The notes under the pieces are model-generated. The model was given only the letters and a program-made list of their open reading frames with translations. It made no database searches and was not told where the DNA came from. Positions 34,027-44,276 of a stretch of 53,056 nt of DNA are shown here, one piece after another; within the stretch, counting starts at the first letter, position 1, and each line of letters opens with the position of its first letter. The translations under genes and the position numbers were made by a program. Origin of the DNA: Neorhizobium sp. SHOUNA12A (GTDB lineage Bacteria > Pseudomonadota > Alphaproteobacteria > Rhizobiales > Rhizobiaceae). The DNA lies in NCBI RefSeq assembly GCF_023006505.1, contig NZ_JALBGV010000041.1, forward strand, positions 1 through 53,056. The letters are read 5' to 3'.

Positions 34027-36720
34027 GTGGCTAAGTCTCTCGACAGTTTCAATTGTCGCTCCGTCCTTACCGTAGGCGGTAAGGATTACGTTTACTACAG
34101 CCTTCCCAAGGCCGAACAGAACGGCCTGGCCGGTGTTTCGAAGCTGCCCTTCTCCATGAAGGTGCTGCTCGAAAACCTGCTCCGCTTTGAAGACGGCCAG
34201 TCCGTCACCAAGGAACAGATCCTCACCGTTGCCGAATGGCTGAACAACAAGGGTCTGACGGAAGCGGAAATCGCCTACCGTCCGGCCCGCGTGCTGATGC
34301 AGGACTTCACCGGCGTTCCCGCCGTCGTCGACCTTGCCGCGATGCGCGATGCGATGGTGTCGCTCGGCGGCGATCCGGAAAAGATCAACCCGCTGGTTCC
34401 CGTCGACCTCGTCATCGACCACTCGGTTATCGTCGACGAATTCGGCACGCCGACCGCGTTCGCCAAGAACGTCGAGCTCGAATACGAGCGCAACGGCGAG
34501 CGTTACCGCTTCCTGAAGTGGGGCCAGCAGGCGTTCAAGAATTTCCGCGTCGTTCCCCCGGGCACCGGCATCTGTCACCAGGTCAATCTCGAATATCTCG
34601 GCCAGACGGTATGGACCAAGGAAGAGGATGGCGAAACGATCGCCTATCCGGACACCTGCGTTGGCACGGACTCTCACACCACGATGATCAACGGTCTCGG
34701 CGTTCTCGGCTGGGGCGTCGGCGGTATCGAAGCGGAAGCCTCGATGCTCGGCCAGCCGGTCTCGATGCTTTTGCCTGAAGTCATCGGCTTCAAGCTCACC
34801 GGCAAGCTCAAGGAAGGCGTCACCGCGACCGACCTCGTGCTGACCGTCGTGCAGATGCTGCGCAAGAAGGGCGTTGTTTCCAAGTTCGTCGAATTCTTCG
34901 GTCCGGGCATGGATAACATGCCGCTCGCCGACCGCGCGACGATCGGCAACATGGGTCCGGAATACGGCGCGACCTGCGGCTTCTTCCCCGTCGATGGCGA
35001 AACCATCAACTACCTGACGATGTCCGGCCGCACGCATGAGCGGATCGCACTGGTCGAGGCCTATTCCAAGGTCCAGGGCATGTGGCGCGAAGGCGACGGT
35101 TCCGACCTCGTCTTCACCGACACGCTGGAACTCGACCTCAACGACGTCGTGCCGTCGATGGCCGGCCCGAAGCGTCCGGAAGGCCGCATCTCGCTCGACA
35201 AGATCGCTTCCGGTTTCGCCGGCTCGCTCGATACCGAATACAAGAAGCCCGGCCAGCTCGACAATCGTTACCCCGTCGAGGGCACGGATTTCGATCTCGG
35301 CCATGGCGACGTGGCGATTGCCGCGATCACGTCCTGCACCAACACCTCCAACCCGTCGGTGCTGATCGCTGCCGGCCTTCTCGCCCGCAACGCGGTTGCC
35401 AAGGGCCTGAAGTCCAAGCCGTGGGTCAAGACTTCGCTTGCACCGGGATCCCAGGTCGTCGGCGAATACCTTGCCAAGTCCGGCCTGCAGGCCGATCTCG
35501 ACAAGCTCGGCTTCAACCTTGTCGGTTTCGGCTGCACCACCTGCATCGGCAATTCCGGCCCGCTGCCGGCGCCGATCTCGAAGACGATCAACGACAAGGG
35601 CCTGATCGCCGCCGGCGTGCTCTCGGGCAACCGCAACTTCGAAGGCCGCATCTCGCCGGACGTCCAGGCGAACTACCTCGCTTCGCCGCCGCTCGTCGTT
35701 GCTTATGCGCTCGCCGGTTCGGTCCAGAAGGACCTGACCTCCGAGCCGCTCGGCGAAGACCAGAACGGCAACCCGGTCTTCCTCAAGGACATCTGGCCGA
35801 CCTCGAAGGAAGTCCAGGAATTCATCCTGAAATACGTCACCCGCGAACTCTACGAAACCAAGTATGCGGACGTGTTCAAGGGCGACGAGAACTGGCAGGC
35901 GGTCAAGGTTCCTCCGGGTCAGACCTATGCCTGGGACGACGATTCGACCTATGTGCAGAACCCGCCCTATTTCGTCGGCATGGGCAAGACCGGTTCGGGC
36001 CTCAAGAACATCAAGGGCGCCCGCGTCCTCGGTCTCTTCGGCGACAAGATCACCACCGACCACATCTCGCCTGCCGGTTCGATCAAGGCTGCTTCACCGG
36101 CCGGTGCGTACCTTACGGGCCATGGCGTCGGCGTTGCCGACTTCAACCAGTACGGCACACGCCGCGGCAACCATGAAGTGATGATGCGCGGCACGTTCGC
36201 CAACATCCGCATCCGCAACTACATGCTCGGCCCGAACGGCAAGGAAGGCGGCTACACTTTCCACTATCCGTCCAAGGAAGAGATGTCGATCTACGACGCG
36301 GCCATGCAGTACAAGGCCGAGGGCGTTCCGCTCGTCATCTTCGCCGGCGTCGAATACGGCAACGGTTCGTCGCGCGACTGGGCCGCAAAGGGCACCAACC
36401 TGCTCGGCGTCAAGGCGGTCATCGCCCAGTCCTTCGAGCGTATCCACCGCTCGAACCTGGTCGGCATGGGCGTCGTTCCCTTCGTCTTCGAAGAGGGCAC
36501 GACCTGGGCCAGCCTCGACCTCAAGGGCGACGAGACCGTTGAGATTCTCGGTCTCGAAGGCGACATCAAGCCGCGCGAATGGAAGACCGCCAAGATCACC
36601 TACGGCGATGGCACGGTGAAGGAAATCAACATCCTCTGCCGCATCGATACGCTCGACGAAGTCATCTACATGAACAATGGCGGCATTCTGCAGACGGTTC
36701 TGCGCGACCTCGCAGCCTAA
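34027..36720 (+). CDS. acnA: Aconitate hydratase A
   Basis: An 897-residue [4Fe-4S] aconitase of the TCA cycle (citrate to isocitrate). Cluster ligands are C437 ([10 protein letters not shown]), C503 and C506 ([11 protein letters not shown]). The swivel domain with [17 protein letters not shown] is complete. The start is GTG 34027, giving [18 protein letters not shown], with GCGGGG upstream; the frame opens earlier at 33964 without support. Length and motifs fit the IRP-like AcnA group of rhizobia. A perfect 12-bp terminator follows. Confidence 0.97.
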   Translation: MAKSLDSFNCRSVLTVGGKDYVYYSLPKAEQNGLAGVSKLPFSMKVLLENLLRFEDGQSVTKEQILTVAEWLNNKGLTEAEIAYRPARVLMQDFTGVPAVVDLAAMRDAMVSLGGDPEKINPLVPVDLVIDHSVIVDEFGTPTAFAKNVELEYERNGERYRFLKWGQQAFKNFRVVPPGTGICHQVNLEYLGQTVWTKEEDGETIAYPDTCVGTDSHTTMINGLGVLGWGVGGIEAEASMLGQPVSMLLPEVIGFKLTGKLKEGVTATDLVLTVVQMLRKKGVVSKFVEFFGPGMDNMPLADRATIGNMGPEYGATCGFFPVDGETINYLTMSGRTHERIALVEAYSKVQGMWREGDGSDLVFTDTLELDLNDVVPSMAGPKRPEGRISLDKIASGFAGSLDTEYKKPGQLDNRYPVEGTDFDLGHGDVAIAAITSCTNTSNPSVLIAAGLLARNAVAKGLKSKPWVKTSLAPGSQVVGEYLAKSGLQADLDKLGFNLVGFGCTTCIGNSGPLPAPISKTINDKGLIAAGVLSGNRNFEGRISPDVQANYLASPPLVVAYALAGSVQKDLTSEPLGEDQNGNPVFLKDIWPTSKEVQEFILKYVTRELYETKYADVFKGDENWQAVKVPPGQTYAWDDDSTYVQNPPYFVGMGKTGSGLKNIKGARVLGLFGDKITTDHISPAGSIKAASPAGAYLTGHGVGVADFNQYGTRRGNHEVMMRGTFANIRIRNYMLGPNGKEGGYTFHYPSKEEMSIYDAAMQYKAEGVPLVIFAGVEYGNGSSRDWAAKGTNLLGVKAVIAQSFERIHRSNLVGMGVVPFVFEEGTTWASLDLKGDETVEILGLEGDIKPREWKTAKITYGDGTVKEINILCRIDTLDEVIYMNNGGILQTVLRDLAA

Positions 36721-36729
36721 GCGACAAAG

Positions 36730-36756
36730 CCACCCGCAGGCTGGGCCTGCGGGTGG
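36730..36756 (+). terminator. Terminator after acnA
   Basis: CCACCCGCAGGC (36730-36741) and GCCTGCGGGTGG (36745-36756) pair perfectly around TGG, followed by TCTTCTG, a weak T-run. Confidence 0.8.
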
Positions 36757-36780
36757 TCTTCTGCACAACCCCATCGGTCC

Positions 36781-36893
36781 TCATTCCCGTGCTTGTCACA
36801 GGAATCCAGCCAGCCCAAGTCCTTGGGCTGAAAGAGTCTCCCGACCCCGATAGACATCGGGTCACTGGATTCCTGTGACAAGCACAGAAATGA
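36781..36893. repeat. Composite inverted repeat with 29-bp ends
   Basis: Ends at 36781-36809 and 36865-36893 are inverted copies with two mismatches; both carry the core GTGCTTGTCACAGGAATCCAG or its complement. Two smaller palindromes lie inside: AGCCCAAG/CTTGGGCT and GACCCCGAT/ATCGGGTC. This is a different repeat family from the CCTCGGG and RIME-like ones in the window. Confidence 0.8.
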
Positions 36894-36939
36894 GGGAGGT
36901 GGAGGCCCTCGATCCCAGCTGTTCCAAGGTCCCGCGCCC

Positions 36940-37677
36940 TTGACCGTCGTCATCCTCACCGGAATGGCCGTCACCGTTTTCCTGACATCGTTGCTTTCGG
37001 GAATTTTTGGCATGGCGGGCGGGCTGATCCTGCTCTGGGTGCTGCTTTTCCTTTATCCCGTCGGTACTGCGATCGCCTTCCACGGCATCATCCAGATGGT
37101 GTCGAACGGATCGCGCGCCTGGTTTTCCCGCGCCTATATCGACTACCGTATCCTCGGCATCCTCTGCCTCGGCGTCGCCGTTTCGGCGGCGGTGCTGTTC
37201 TCGGTCAATTACGCGCCGGACCTGGTCGTCGTGCTGATCGGAGTGGGGCTGATGCCGATCCTGGTCTGGCTGCCCGTCAAGCGACTGCAGCTCGATGCGT
37301 CAAAGCCGCTGCATGCTTTCATCTGCGGGCTGTTTTCCGGCGCACTGACGATCAGCGTCGGCGTCGCGGGGCCGACGGTCGATATCTTCTTTATCCGCAC
37401 CCAGATGGACCGCCGCAAGATCATCGCCACCAAGGCGTCGATCCAGACGCTTTCGCATCTCACGAAGGTCGCCTTCTATTGGAACGCGGCTTCCGGCCTG
37501 CCAGCCTCCGACTGGATTTCGATCCTGCTCGCCGCGCCGATCGCCATCCTCGGCGCGCATGTCGGCAATGGCATCCTGCAGAAGATGACCGACCAGAATT
37601 TCCGCGCCTGGACGCGCTGGGTCGTCACCGGCGTGGGTGCCGTTTATTTTACTCAGGGCTTGCTTAAACTGATTTGA
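36940..37677 (+). CDS. TSUP-family (TauE/SafE) membrane permease
   Basis: A 245-residue protein with about eight hydrophobic segments. The signature is FLTSLLSGIFGMAGGLILLW in the first half and CGLFSGALTISVGVAGPTVD in the second. The substrate is not predictable. It is not a close copy of the TSUP protein at 12776. The start is probably TTG 36940 (ATG 36964 is the alternative); no strong ribosome site is visible. It lies between acnA and the DUF1223 gene, after a repeat. Confidence 0.82.
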   Translation: MTVVILTGMAVTVFLTSLLSGIFGMAGGLILLWVLLFLYPVGTAIAFHGIIQMVSNGSRAWFSRAYIDYRILGILCLGVAVSAAVLFSVNYAPDLVVVLIGVGLMPILVWLPVKRLQLDASKPLHAFICGLFSGALTISVGVAGPTVDIFFIRTQMDRRKIIATKASIQTLSHLTKVAFYWNAASGLPASDWISILLAAPIAILGAHVGNGILQKMTDQNFRAWTRWVVTGVGAVYFTQGLLKLI

Positions 37678-37871
37678 CCTCAGCGCATTTTTCGCCAAGT
37701 TTGGCGCCCAACGAAACGCATTCGGGAACCGATCAATTATCCGGTCTTCACCCCTTCGTGACTTTCTCTTGAAGGTGCCCGGTGGTTACTTTCCGCCATC
37801 CAGTGCATTCGGCCTTGATCGCCGCGAGCAATCGTGGATAACAGTTGCCCTGATAAAAAGGTCCGCCACCC

Positions 37872-38621
37872 ATGCCCTTTCGTTTTCGCTCCGTACTCCT
37901 TGTTGCGGGCCTGTTTTATGCGGGCGCTGCATTGGCGGGAGAGGTGAGAGCGCCGAAGGGCGTGATCGAGCTTTTCACCTCTCAAGGGTGTTCTTCCTGC
38001 CCGCCGGCCGACGCCGCGCTGGGCGAGCTGGTGGCGCAGGGCGACATGGTCGTGCTCTCCTACCACGTCGATTACTGGAACTATCTCGGCTGGACCGATA
38101 CACTGAGCTCCAAGGAAAATACCGAGCGGCAATATGGTTATGCCAAGACGTTCGGACGCACCGGCGTCTATACTCCGCAGGCCGTTATTAACGGCCGCGA
38201 TCATGTCAAGGGCACGGACCTCACCGTCATCAATGACAAGGTGAAGATGCTCGGCCAGAACGGCAAGGGGCTAGACGTTCCGGTCACCGCTGCGATGCGC
38301 GGCGACGAGATCGAGATCGAGATCGGCGGCGGCAAGGGACAGGCAGACGTTGTCGTCGCCTATTTCACCAAACGCCAGCAGGTGGATGTCACCAAGGGTG
38401 AAAACAGCGGCAAGAACATGGAATATTGGCACGCCGTCTATGACGTCCAGTCGGTCGGCACCTGGAACGGCCAGAGCATGAAGCTGACCCTGCCGGGCAA
38501 GCTGATGGGCAAGTCAAAGAAGGACGGTTGCGCGATCCTGCTGCAGACCTCCGGTCCGGGCGGCGAACCGGCAGCCATTCTTGGCGCGACGGTATTGATG
38601 GTGGGTCGCAAGAACTATTGA
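37872..38621 (+). CDS. DUF1223 thioredoxin-like exported protein
   Basis: A 249-residue protein with a signal peptide (PFRFRSVLLVAGLFYAGAALA). The DUF1223 core follows: VIELFTSQGCSSCPPADAAL with a CxxC redox pair, then VVLSYHVDYWNYLGWTDTL and GVYTPQAVINGRDHVKG. Proteins of this family have a thioredoxin-like fold and no established function; a periplasmic redox role is inferred. Its position after acnA is common in rhizobia, here with a TSUP gene in between. Confidence 0.85.
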   Translation: MPFRFRSVLLVAGLFYAGAALAGEVRAPKGVIELFTSQGCSSCPPADAALGELVAQGDMVVLSYHVDYWNYLGWTDTLSSKENTERQYGYAKTFGRTGVYTPQAVINGRDHVKGTDLTVINDKVKMLGQNGKGLDVPVTAAMRGDEIEIEIGGGKGQADVVVAYFTKRQQVDVTKGENSGKNMEYWHAVYDVQSVGTWNGQSMKLTLPGKLMGKSKKDGCAILLQTSGPGGEPAAILGATVLMVGRKNY

Positions 38622-38911
38622 CCGCAGGCGCGGTTCCGGGCTGGCTGACTGTATGAGAACTTGTTGGCGGCCCGATCCAATAACATTGGGGGGCTGGGGG
38701 TAAGGGTCAATGCACCAGACCGGGCCATATGGCGCTGAAAACGGCGCCAACCAACATCGTCAATTTCGCTTCGAAATCGGGCACTCTTTTGTTCGAAATG
38801 GGGCAACAATAAAATCGTGCGGTTCGCTCCCCGCGAAATTGCCGGGGTTGATTTTTGCAGCCTCTCGGGCAAACTGTCATGTCTCTGACATTTGACGATT
38901 TGGGAGTCTTG

Positions 38912-39301
38912 ATGACAGATCAGCCGGATTTGCCGGGGGGCCAGAGATCCCGGGACACAGCCGTCGTCGTCGATCTCAGTGAATATAGGCAGAATCTCGA
39001 TCCTGCACCGGTCACCTTCCACCGGCGCGAACTCGACGCGATCCTGAGGATTTATGGCCGCATGGTCGGCGAGGGGGAGTGGAAGGACTACGCTATCGAT
39101 CACCTCAAGGATCGGGCGGTGTTCTCCATTTTCAAGCGCTCGGGCGAGACGCCGCTGTTCCGAATCGAGAAGAACCCGAAGCTTGCCGCCAAGCAGGGCG
39201 CCTATTCCGTGACGAACACCCACGGGCTGATCATGAAGCGCGGCCATGAGCTGCCGCAGGTGCTCAAGGTGTTCGACAAGGTGCTGAAACTGATCGACTG
39301 A
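38912..39301 (+). CDS. DUF2794 protein
   Basis: A 129-residue soluble protein of an alphaproteobacterial family of unknown function. Typical stretches are VTFHRRELDAILRIYGRMV, DYAIDHLKDRAVFSIFKR and PLFRIEKNPKLAAKQGAYSV. The frame is open to 38855, but ATG 38912 with TGGGAG upstream gives the usual start. Upstream, 290 bp (38622-38911) hold no recognised gene or repeat. It converges with the GNAT gene with a 9-bp gap. Confidence 0.85.
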   Translation: MTDQPDLPGGQRSRDTAVVVDLSEYRQNLDPAPVTFHRRELDAILRIYGRMVGEGEWKDYAIDHLKDRAVFSIFKRSGETPLFRIEKNPKLAAKQGAYSVTNTHGLIMKRGHELPQVLKVFDKVLKLID

Positions 39302-39310
39302 CGCTGATCG

Positions 39311-39868
39311 CTACTCGGTAAACAGCGAACCCGGATAGACGCTGGGATCCGGATCGGTTTCGTTGCCTTCGCCGAGGGCTGCCTGCATCAGCACCGTATC
39401 CTGCCATTTTCCGTGTTTGAAGCCGGTGCCCTTCAGGGTGCCGGTGAGTTCGAAACCGAGGCCGCGATGCAGCGCCACGGACGCTGGGCTCGCACCGCCG
39501 ATGACGGCGACCATCTGGCGGAAACCAAGCGCCTCGCAGCGCACCAGCAATTCCTTGAGCAGCGCCTTGCCGACGCCCTTGCCGCGCGCTTCCGGTGCCA
39601 GGTAAATCGAATCCTCGACCAGCCAGCGATAGGCGGGGCGGGTCCGGAAGGCCGATGCGTAGGCGTAGCCGAGGAGCGTGCCGTCTTCCCGTTCAGCTGC
39701 GATATAGGGATACCCCTTGGCACGGATCGCCTCGAAGCGCGCCGCTATCTCGCTCTGGTCCGGCGGAGTAATCTCGTAACTCGCGGTGCCGTTCAGCACG
39801 CTGTCGCGATAGATCTCGGTGATGGTCGGAAGATCGGCGGGGGAGGCGTCGCGGAGATGGAATGTCAT
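39311..39868 (-). CDS. GNAT N-acetyltransferase (phosphinothricin acetyltransferase-like)
   Basis: A 185-residue Gcn5-type acetyltransferase. The acetyl-CoA loop is EARGKGVGKALLKELLVRCE; the start FHLRDASPADLPTITEIYRD, the NGTASYEITPPD segment and EDSIYLAPE are typical of the PAT/YncA (MddA) group, which acetylates phosphinothricin, methionine sulfoximine and related amino acids. The frame is open to 39928; ATG 39868 fits the family. A ribosome site is not obvious. Substrate assignment is by family only. Confidence 0.85.
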   Translation of the reverse strand: MTFHLRDASPADLPTITEIYRDSVLNGTASYEITPPDQSEIAARFEAIRAKGYPYIAAEREDGTLLGYAYASAFRTRPAYRWLVEDSIYLAPEARGKGVGKALLKELLVRCEALGFRQMVAVIGGASPASVALHRGLGFELTGTLKGTGFKHGKWQDTVLMQAALGEGNETDPDPSVYPGSLFTE

Positions 39869-39924
39869 TGAGGCAGGCCGTTGAAAGGAATGGCCAAGCC
39901 TATGCCGCAACGCGAAGCCGGGCA

Positions 39925-39954
39925 ACAAAAAAGGCGACCCGGAGGCCGCCTTTT
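39925..39954 (-). terminator. Terminator after the Bax-inhibitor-1 family gene
   Basis: GGCGACC (39933-39939) pairs with GGCCGCC (39944-39950) with one A-C mismatch; on the minus strand the stem is followed by a run of six T. Confidence 0.7.
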
Positions 39955-39974
39955 CCTGTTCGAATTCCTCGAGA

Positions 39975-40712
39975 TTAGTTGTTCCGGTTGCCCAGGAACT
40001 GGAGGAGGAACGTGAAGAGGTTGATGAAGTCGAGGTAAAGGGTCAGAGCGCCCATGATGGCCTTGCGGCCAGCAACCGCGACGTCGTCGCCGTCAAAGTA
40101 CATTTCCTTGATCTTCTGCGTATCGTAGGCGGTGAGGCCTGCGAAGATCAGAACACCGATGACCGAGATCGCCCAAGCGAGAGGGGCGGAATGCAGGAAG
40201 ATGTTGACGATCGAGGCGATGATCAGGCCGAAAAGACCCATGATCAGGAACGAGCCCATGCCCGACAGGCTTCTCTTCGTCGTGTAGCCGTAAAGCGACA
40301 GGGCGCCGAAGGAAGCAGCGGTGATGAAGAACGTCTGAACGATGCTCTGGCCGGTAAAGACCAGGAAGATCGACGACAGCGACAATCCCATCAGAGCCGC
40401 ATAGATCCAGAAGGTCGTCCGCGCGGCCGCGACGCTCATTGAATTGATGCGGAAGCTCAGGAAGAAGACCATCCCGAGCGGTGCCAGCATGATGACCCAC
40501 CTCAGCGGCGAGCCATACATTAGCTGGGCGAAAGCTGGGTTGGAAACCGCCAGAGTGTAAGTGCCGTAGGCAGCCAAGCCGGTAATCGCGAGACCAAGCG
40601 CCATCAGGTTGTAGACCTTGAGCATGTAGGCGCGCAGGCCTTCATCGATCATCGCGCCGGACTGGGCGCGACCCTGCGCCGCCCGGGTCTGGTAGTTGTT
40701 AAAGTCAGCCAT
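39975..40712 (-). CDS. Bax inhibitor-1/YccA family membrane protein
   Basis: A 245-residue protein with seven hydrophobic segments, of the BI-1 (TMBIM) family whose bacterial member YetJ is a pH-sensitive calcium channel. Recognisable parts are GLRAYMLKVYNLMALGLAIT, YTTKRSLSGMGSFLIMGLFG, the GLTAYDTQKIKEMYFDGDD motif with the conserved Asp residues, and ALTLYLDFINLFTFLLQFLG near the C-terminus. It is a single gene with its own terminator. Its role in rhizobia is unknown. Confidence 0.93.
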   Translation of the reverse strand: MADFNNYQTRAAQGRAQSGAMIDEGLRAYMLKVYNLMALGLAITGLAAYGTYTLAVSNPAFAQLMYGSPLRWVIMLAPLGMVFFLSFRINSMSVAAARTTFWIYAALMGLSLSSIFLVFTGQSIVQTFFITAASFGALSLYGYTTKRSLSGMGSFLIMGLFGLIIASIVNIFLHSAPLAWAISVIGVLIFAGLTAYDTQKIKEMYFDGDDVAVAGRKAIMGALTLYLDFINLFTFLLQFLGNRNN

Positions 40713-40946
40713 TGTTTCCTCTTTAAGCTCCGGAATTATTCACGGTGTCGGGCCCCCTTTTTTACGGACCCAGGCGCCGCTGCGGAGCTCCAGCAAGCCT
40801 GCGCATAAATATGATGCGAGATCGCTTCACATACAAGAGGTGCGCCAAGTGAAAAACGCAAGCCACAGGCGCTATTTAGCAACCTATGGGACGTTCTGAC
40901 GGGAATTTGATCCGTGAGTTAACACGAAATACTACCTCCGGACGAA

Positions 40947-43490
40947 TTAGAGCTCGCGCAGCACAGGTGCGGCCTTCTGCCCTAATATGCGCCAGGTGCC
41001 GGCAAGCCCTATTCCGACCGTCAGAACCAGCGAAACGGCGAGCGTCAGCACCGCCACATCGGGCAGGAAGACCGATTGAAGCCGCATGATGCGGCTGACA
41101 ACGAACCAGGCGGAGAGGCCGCCGGCGACGAGCGCGAAGAGCGCGGTCGCAGCACCGAGGATCATGTATTCGTAGCTGAAGGCGCGCATCAGCATGCCGC
41201 GCGTGCCACCGAGCGTCTTCAGGATAACGGCGTCATGGGTGCGGGCCCGGTTGCCGGCGGCGAGCGCACCGGCAAGCACCAGCACCGAGGCGATCAGCGC
41301 AACGGCGGCAGCGGCCCGGATAGCGGTGGCAAGCTGGCCGACGAGCTGGTCGACGATGTCGATCGCATCCTTTACCCGGACGCTGGTGATGGTCGGATAG
41401 GCGTTGGTGACGGCGCGCAGGATCGAGGCTTCCTGCTGGGCGGTGGCCTTGGGATCGCTCAACGTCGCGAGCCAGGCATGCGGCGCGCCGCGGAAGGTAT
41501 TGGGCGAGAAGATCATCACGAAATTGATCGATAGCGATTCCCACTGAACCTTGCGGAAATTGGCGATGCGGGCGGTGATATTGCGGCCGAGCACGTTGAC
41601 GGTGACGGTATCGCCGATCTTCAGGCCAAGTTCGCCGGCCTCTTCGGCCGAGAAGGACACCAGCGGCTCGCCGGTGTAGTCGGCACCCCACCATTGCCCG
41701 GCGGTGAGCGCCGAGTTGGAAGGAAGCTTCTCCTCATAGGTGATGCCGCGGTCGCCGCGCAGTACCCAGCGGCCGGCCGGCGGCACGCTCATCTGGGTGA
41801 CGTCCTGGCCGTTGAAGGCGAGGATTCTTCCGCGCAGCATCGGCACCTGGGTGATCGCCCCCTCCGGCGCCTGCTGTTTGAGGATGTTGACGAAGCCCTC
41901 GCGCTCCGATCCCTGGATATCGACGAAGAAGAAGTTCGGCGCCTGCTGCGCAATGCTGCCGGTCAGCTGGCGGCGCATGTTGCCGTCGATCAGGGCGAGC
42001 GTCACAAGCAAGGCAAGGCCGAGGCCGAGCGACAGCACGACCGAGGGCGTCAGTGCGCCCGGCCGGTGGATGTTGCCGATCGCCAGCCGCAGCGCCGGCG
42101 AATTGACCCGCGGGCTTTTCCTCGCCAGTGCTGCAATCAGTGCTGCCACGAGGCGCAGCAGCACGAAAGCGCCGGCGACTGCGGCAAGGAAGACAGAGGC
42201 GATGAAGCGTTCTTCCGCCGAGACGATCGCAAGTGCCGCCAGGGCGGCGAGCGCCACGCCCGCGGCCAGAAGATAGGGCCAGGAGGGAAGGCGGGTATTG
42301 TCGAAGCTCTGTTCCCGGAAAAGCGCGGTCGCAGGCACTTCGCGGGCATGACCAAGCGGCAGGACTGCGAAGGCGAAGGTGATCAGGATGCCGAACAGCG
42401 CGGCAAGTGCCAGCGCTGAGGGGTAGAAGGTGACTTCCTTCGGAACCGGCAGCACGCCTTCGAGGAATTGCAGCGCGACGAAGGGCGAGATGGCGCCGAT
42501 GACGAGACCGATCAGGATGCCGACCACTGCAAGCAGCATGATCTGGATGAGATAGATCATCGTCACCACCGAGGCCGGCGCGCCCAAACACTTGAAGGTG
42601 GCGATGGTGGTGCGCTTGGCGTCGAGGAAGGCGCGCACGGCATTGGCGACGCCGACGCCGCCGACGATCAAGGCGGTCAGGCCGACCAGTGTCAGGAATT
42701 GCGAGAAGCGGTCGACGTTTTCGGTGAGCGAAGGAGCCGCGCGGTCGCTGGTGCGGATGGACCAACCGGCACTCGGGAATTCGCGATTGGCGCGGGTGGT
42801 CAGCGTCGAACGGGTCGCCGGATCGTTGAGCCGGATCTTATAGGCATGTTCGACGAGGCTGCCGGTGGTGATCAGGCCGGAGGCCGCGAGTGCCTCACGG
42901 CTGACGATCAGACGCGGCGCAAAGCCGAAACCGTCGGAAAGCGCGTCGGGCTCGGCGGTGATCGTGCCGCGCAATGTCAGCCGTGCATTGCCGAGCAGAA
43001 GCTGGTCGCCCTCCTTGAGGCCAAGGCGTTCCAACAGCAGCGGGGCTGCCAACGCGTCAAAGGTGTCTCCCCGCTTGCCAAGAAGATCGGGCAGCGGCGC
43101 CGAGGGCTCGGCGCCAAAACTGCCGTAGAGCGGATAGGCGTCGTCGACTGCCTTGACCTCGACCAGCGCCTGTTCGGAACCGTCAGGCTTGCGGGCCATG
43201 GAGCGCAGGCTGGTGGACACCGAAACCTTGCCGAGGCTCGCCAGGAAAGCGCGTTCCTGGTCGGTGGTTTCGCGGTTGTTCAGTTCGAAACGGATGTCGC
43301 CGGCAAGGATCTCCTGTCCCTGTGAGGCGATGGCGCCGGTGATGGCGCGCGATACCGAATTGACGGCTGCGATCGCCCCGGTGCCGAGCGCGATACAGGC
43401 GAGGAAGATGTAAAAGCCGGCCAGGCCGCCACGCATTTCGCGTAGCGCCAGGCGAAAGGAAATCGAAAGGCGCGGAAAGGCCGACCTCAT
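40947..43490 (-). CDS. YbbP-like ABC transporter permease (FtsX/MacB fold)
   Basis: An 847-residue permease with ten predicted segments: one near the N-terminus (GFYIFLACIALGTGAIAAV), a large periplasmic domain (about 45-260), FtsX-type bundles at about 265-460 and 750-847, and a second periplasmic domain between. FGILITFAFAVLPLGHAREV and LILVLAGALAAGNRARTHDA-like stretches match YbbP. YbbAP-like systems are thought to extract hydrophobic compounds or lipoproteins from the inner membrane. Its start overlaps the ATPase gene stop by four bases, and an SGNH esterase gene is divergent, as tesA is in E. coli. Confidence 0.9.
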   Translation of the reverse strand: MRSAFPRLSISFRLALREMRGGLAGFYIFLACIALGTGAIAAVNSVSRAITGAIASQGQEILAGDIRFELNNRETTDQERAFLASLGKVSVSTSLRSMARKPDGSEQALVEVKAVDDAYPLYGSFGAEPSAPLPDLLGKRGDTFDALAAPLLLERLGLKEGDQLLLGNARLTLRGTITAEPDALSDGFGFAPRLIVSREALAASGLITTGSLVEHAYKIRLNDPATRSTLTTRANREFPSAGWSIRTSDRAAPSLTENVDRFSQFLTLVGLTALIVGGVGVANAVRAFLDAKRTTIATFKCLGAPASVVTMIYLIQIMLLAVVGILIGLVIGAISPFVALQFLEGVLPVPKEVTFYPSALALAALFGILITFAFAVLPLGHAREVPATALFREQSFDNTRLPSWPYLLAAGVALAALAALAIVSAEERFIASVFLAAVAGAFVLLRLVAALIAALARKSPRVNSPALRLAIGNIHRPGALTPSVVLSLGLGLALLVTLALIDGNMRRQLTGSIAQQAPNFFFVDIQGSEREGFVNILKQQAPEGAITQVPMLRGRILAFNGQDVTQMSVPPAGRWVLRGDRGITYEEKLPSNSALTAGQWWGADYTGEPLVSFSAEEAGELGLKIGDTVTVNVLGRNITARIANFRKVQWESLSINFVMIFSPNTFRGAPHAWLATLSDPKATAQQEASILRAVTNAYPTITSVRVKDAIDIVDQLVGQLATAIRAAAAVALIASVLVLAGALAAGNRARTHDAVILKTLGGTRGMLMRAFSYEYMILGAATALFALVAGGLSAWFVVSRIMRLQSVFLPDVAVLTLAVSLVLTVGIGLAGTWRILGQKAAPVLREL

Positions 43491-44200
43491 GCGGAGACCG
43501 CCTGAACGGACAGGTGGGCGGTGGCGCTGTCGCCGACGATCTCGCCGGAGCGGACGCGGATCTGGCGGGAGCAGCGGGCGGCAAGCGCGTTGTCATGGGT
43601 GACGAGCAGCATGGTCATGCCGCGCTCGGCCTGTTTCGAAAATAAGAGGTCGGCGATCTGCCGGCCGGTCTCGGTGTCGAGATTGCCGGTCGGTTCGTCG
43701 GCGATCAGCACGGAGGGCGAGGGGGCAAGGGCGCGGGCAATGGCCACGCGCTGCTGTTCACCGCCGGAAAGCTGGCCGGGATAGTGGCTCAGTCGCTCGC
43801 CGAGGCCGACGGCGGTCAGTTCCCGCTTGGCGATCTCGAAGGCGTCCTTCACATTGGCGAGTTCGAGCGGCACGGCGACGTTTTCGAGCGCCGTCATGTT
43901 GGCGATCAGGTGGAAGGACTGGAAAACGATGCCGATATTGCGACCGCGGAAATCGGCAAGCCTGTCTTCGGAAAGGGCGTGAAGGGGTGCATCGTTGATG
44001 ACGATCTCGCCGCTGTCGAGCCGTTCGAGACCGGCCAGAACCATCAGCAGCGTCGATTTTCCCGAGCCCGAAGGCCCGACGATGCCGACGGCTTCGCCTG
44101 CACGGATTTCGAGGTCGATCTGCTTTAGCACATGCACCGAGGCCGCCGCGCTGCCGAGCGTCAGATCGGCTTTCTTCAGCGTGATGATGGTTTTAGTCAA
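43487..44200 (-). CDS. YbbA-like ABC transporter ATPase
   Basis: A 237-residue ATPase of the LolD/MacB group. Walker A is GPSGSGKST, the signature YPGQLSGGEQQRVAIARAL and Walker B VLIADEPTGNLD, followed by MLLVTHDNALAARCSR. It is the partner of the YbbP-like permease, with which it overlaps (ATGA). The operon is divergent from the SGNH esterase gene across 76 bp. Confidence 0.93.
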   Translation of the reverse strand: MTKTIITLKKADLTLGSAAASVHVLKQIDLEIRAGEAVGIVGPSGSGKSTLLMVLAGLERLDSGEIVINDAPLHALSEDRLADFRGRNIGIVFQSFHLIANMTALENVAVPLELANVKDAFEIAKRELTAVGLGERLSHYPGQLSGGEQQRVAIARALAPSPSVLIADEPTGNLDTETGRQIADLLFSKQAERGMTMLLVTHDNALAARCSRQIRVRSGEIVGDSATAHLSVQAVSA

Positions 44201-44276
44201 ATCGAACCGTCCTATATAGGCGTGAAGCGTAACCCGAACACCGCGTTGCGGTAGCGCTCAATCTAGGAGACGGATC

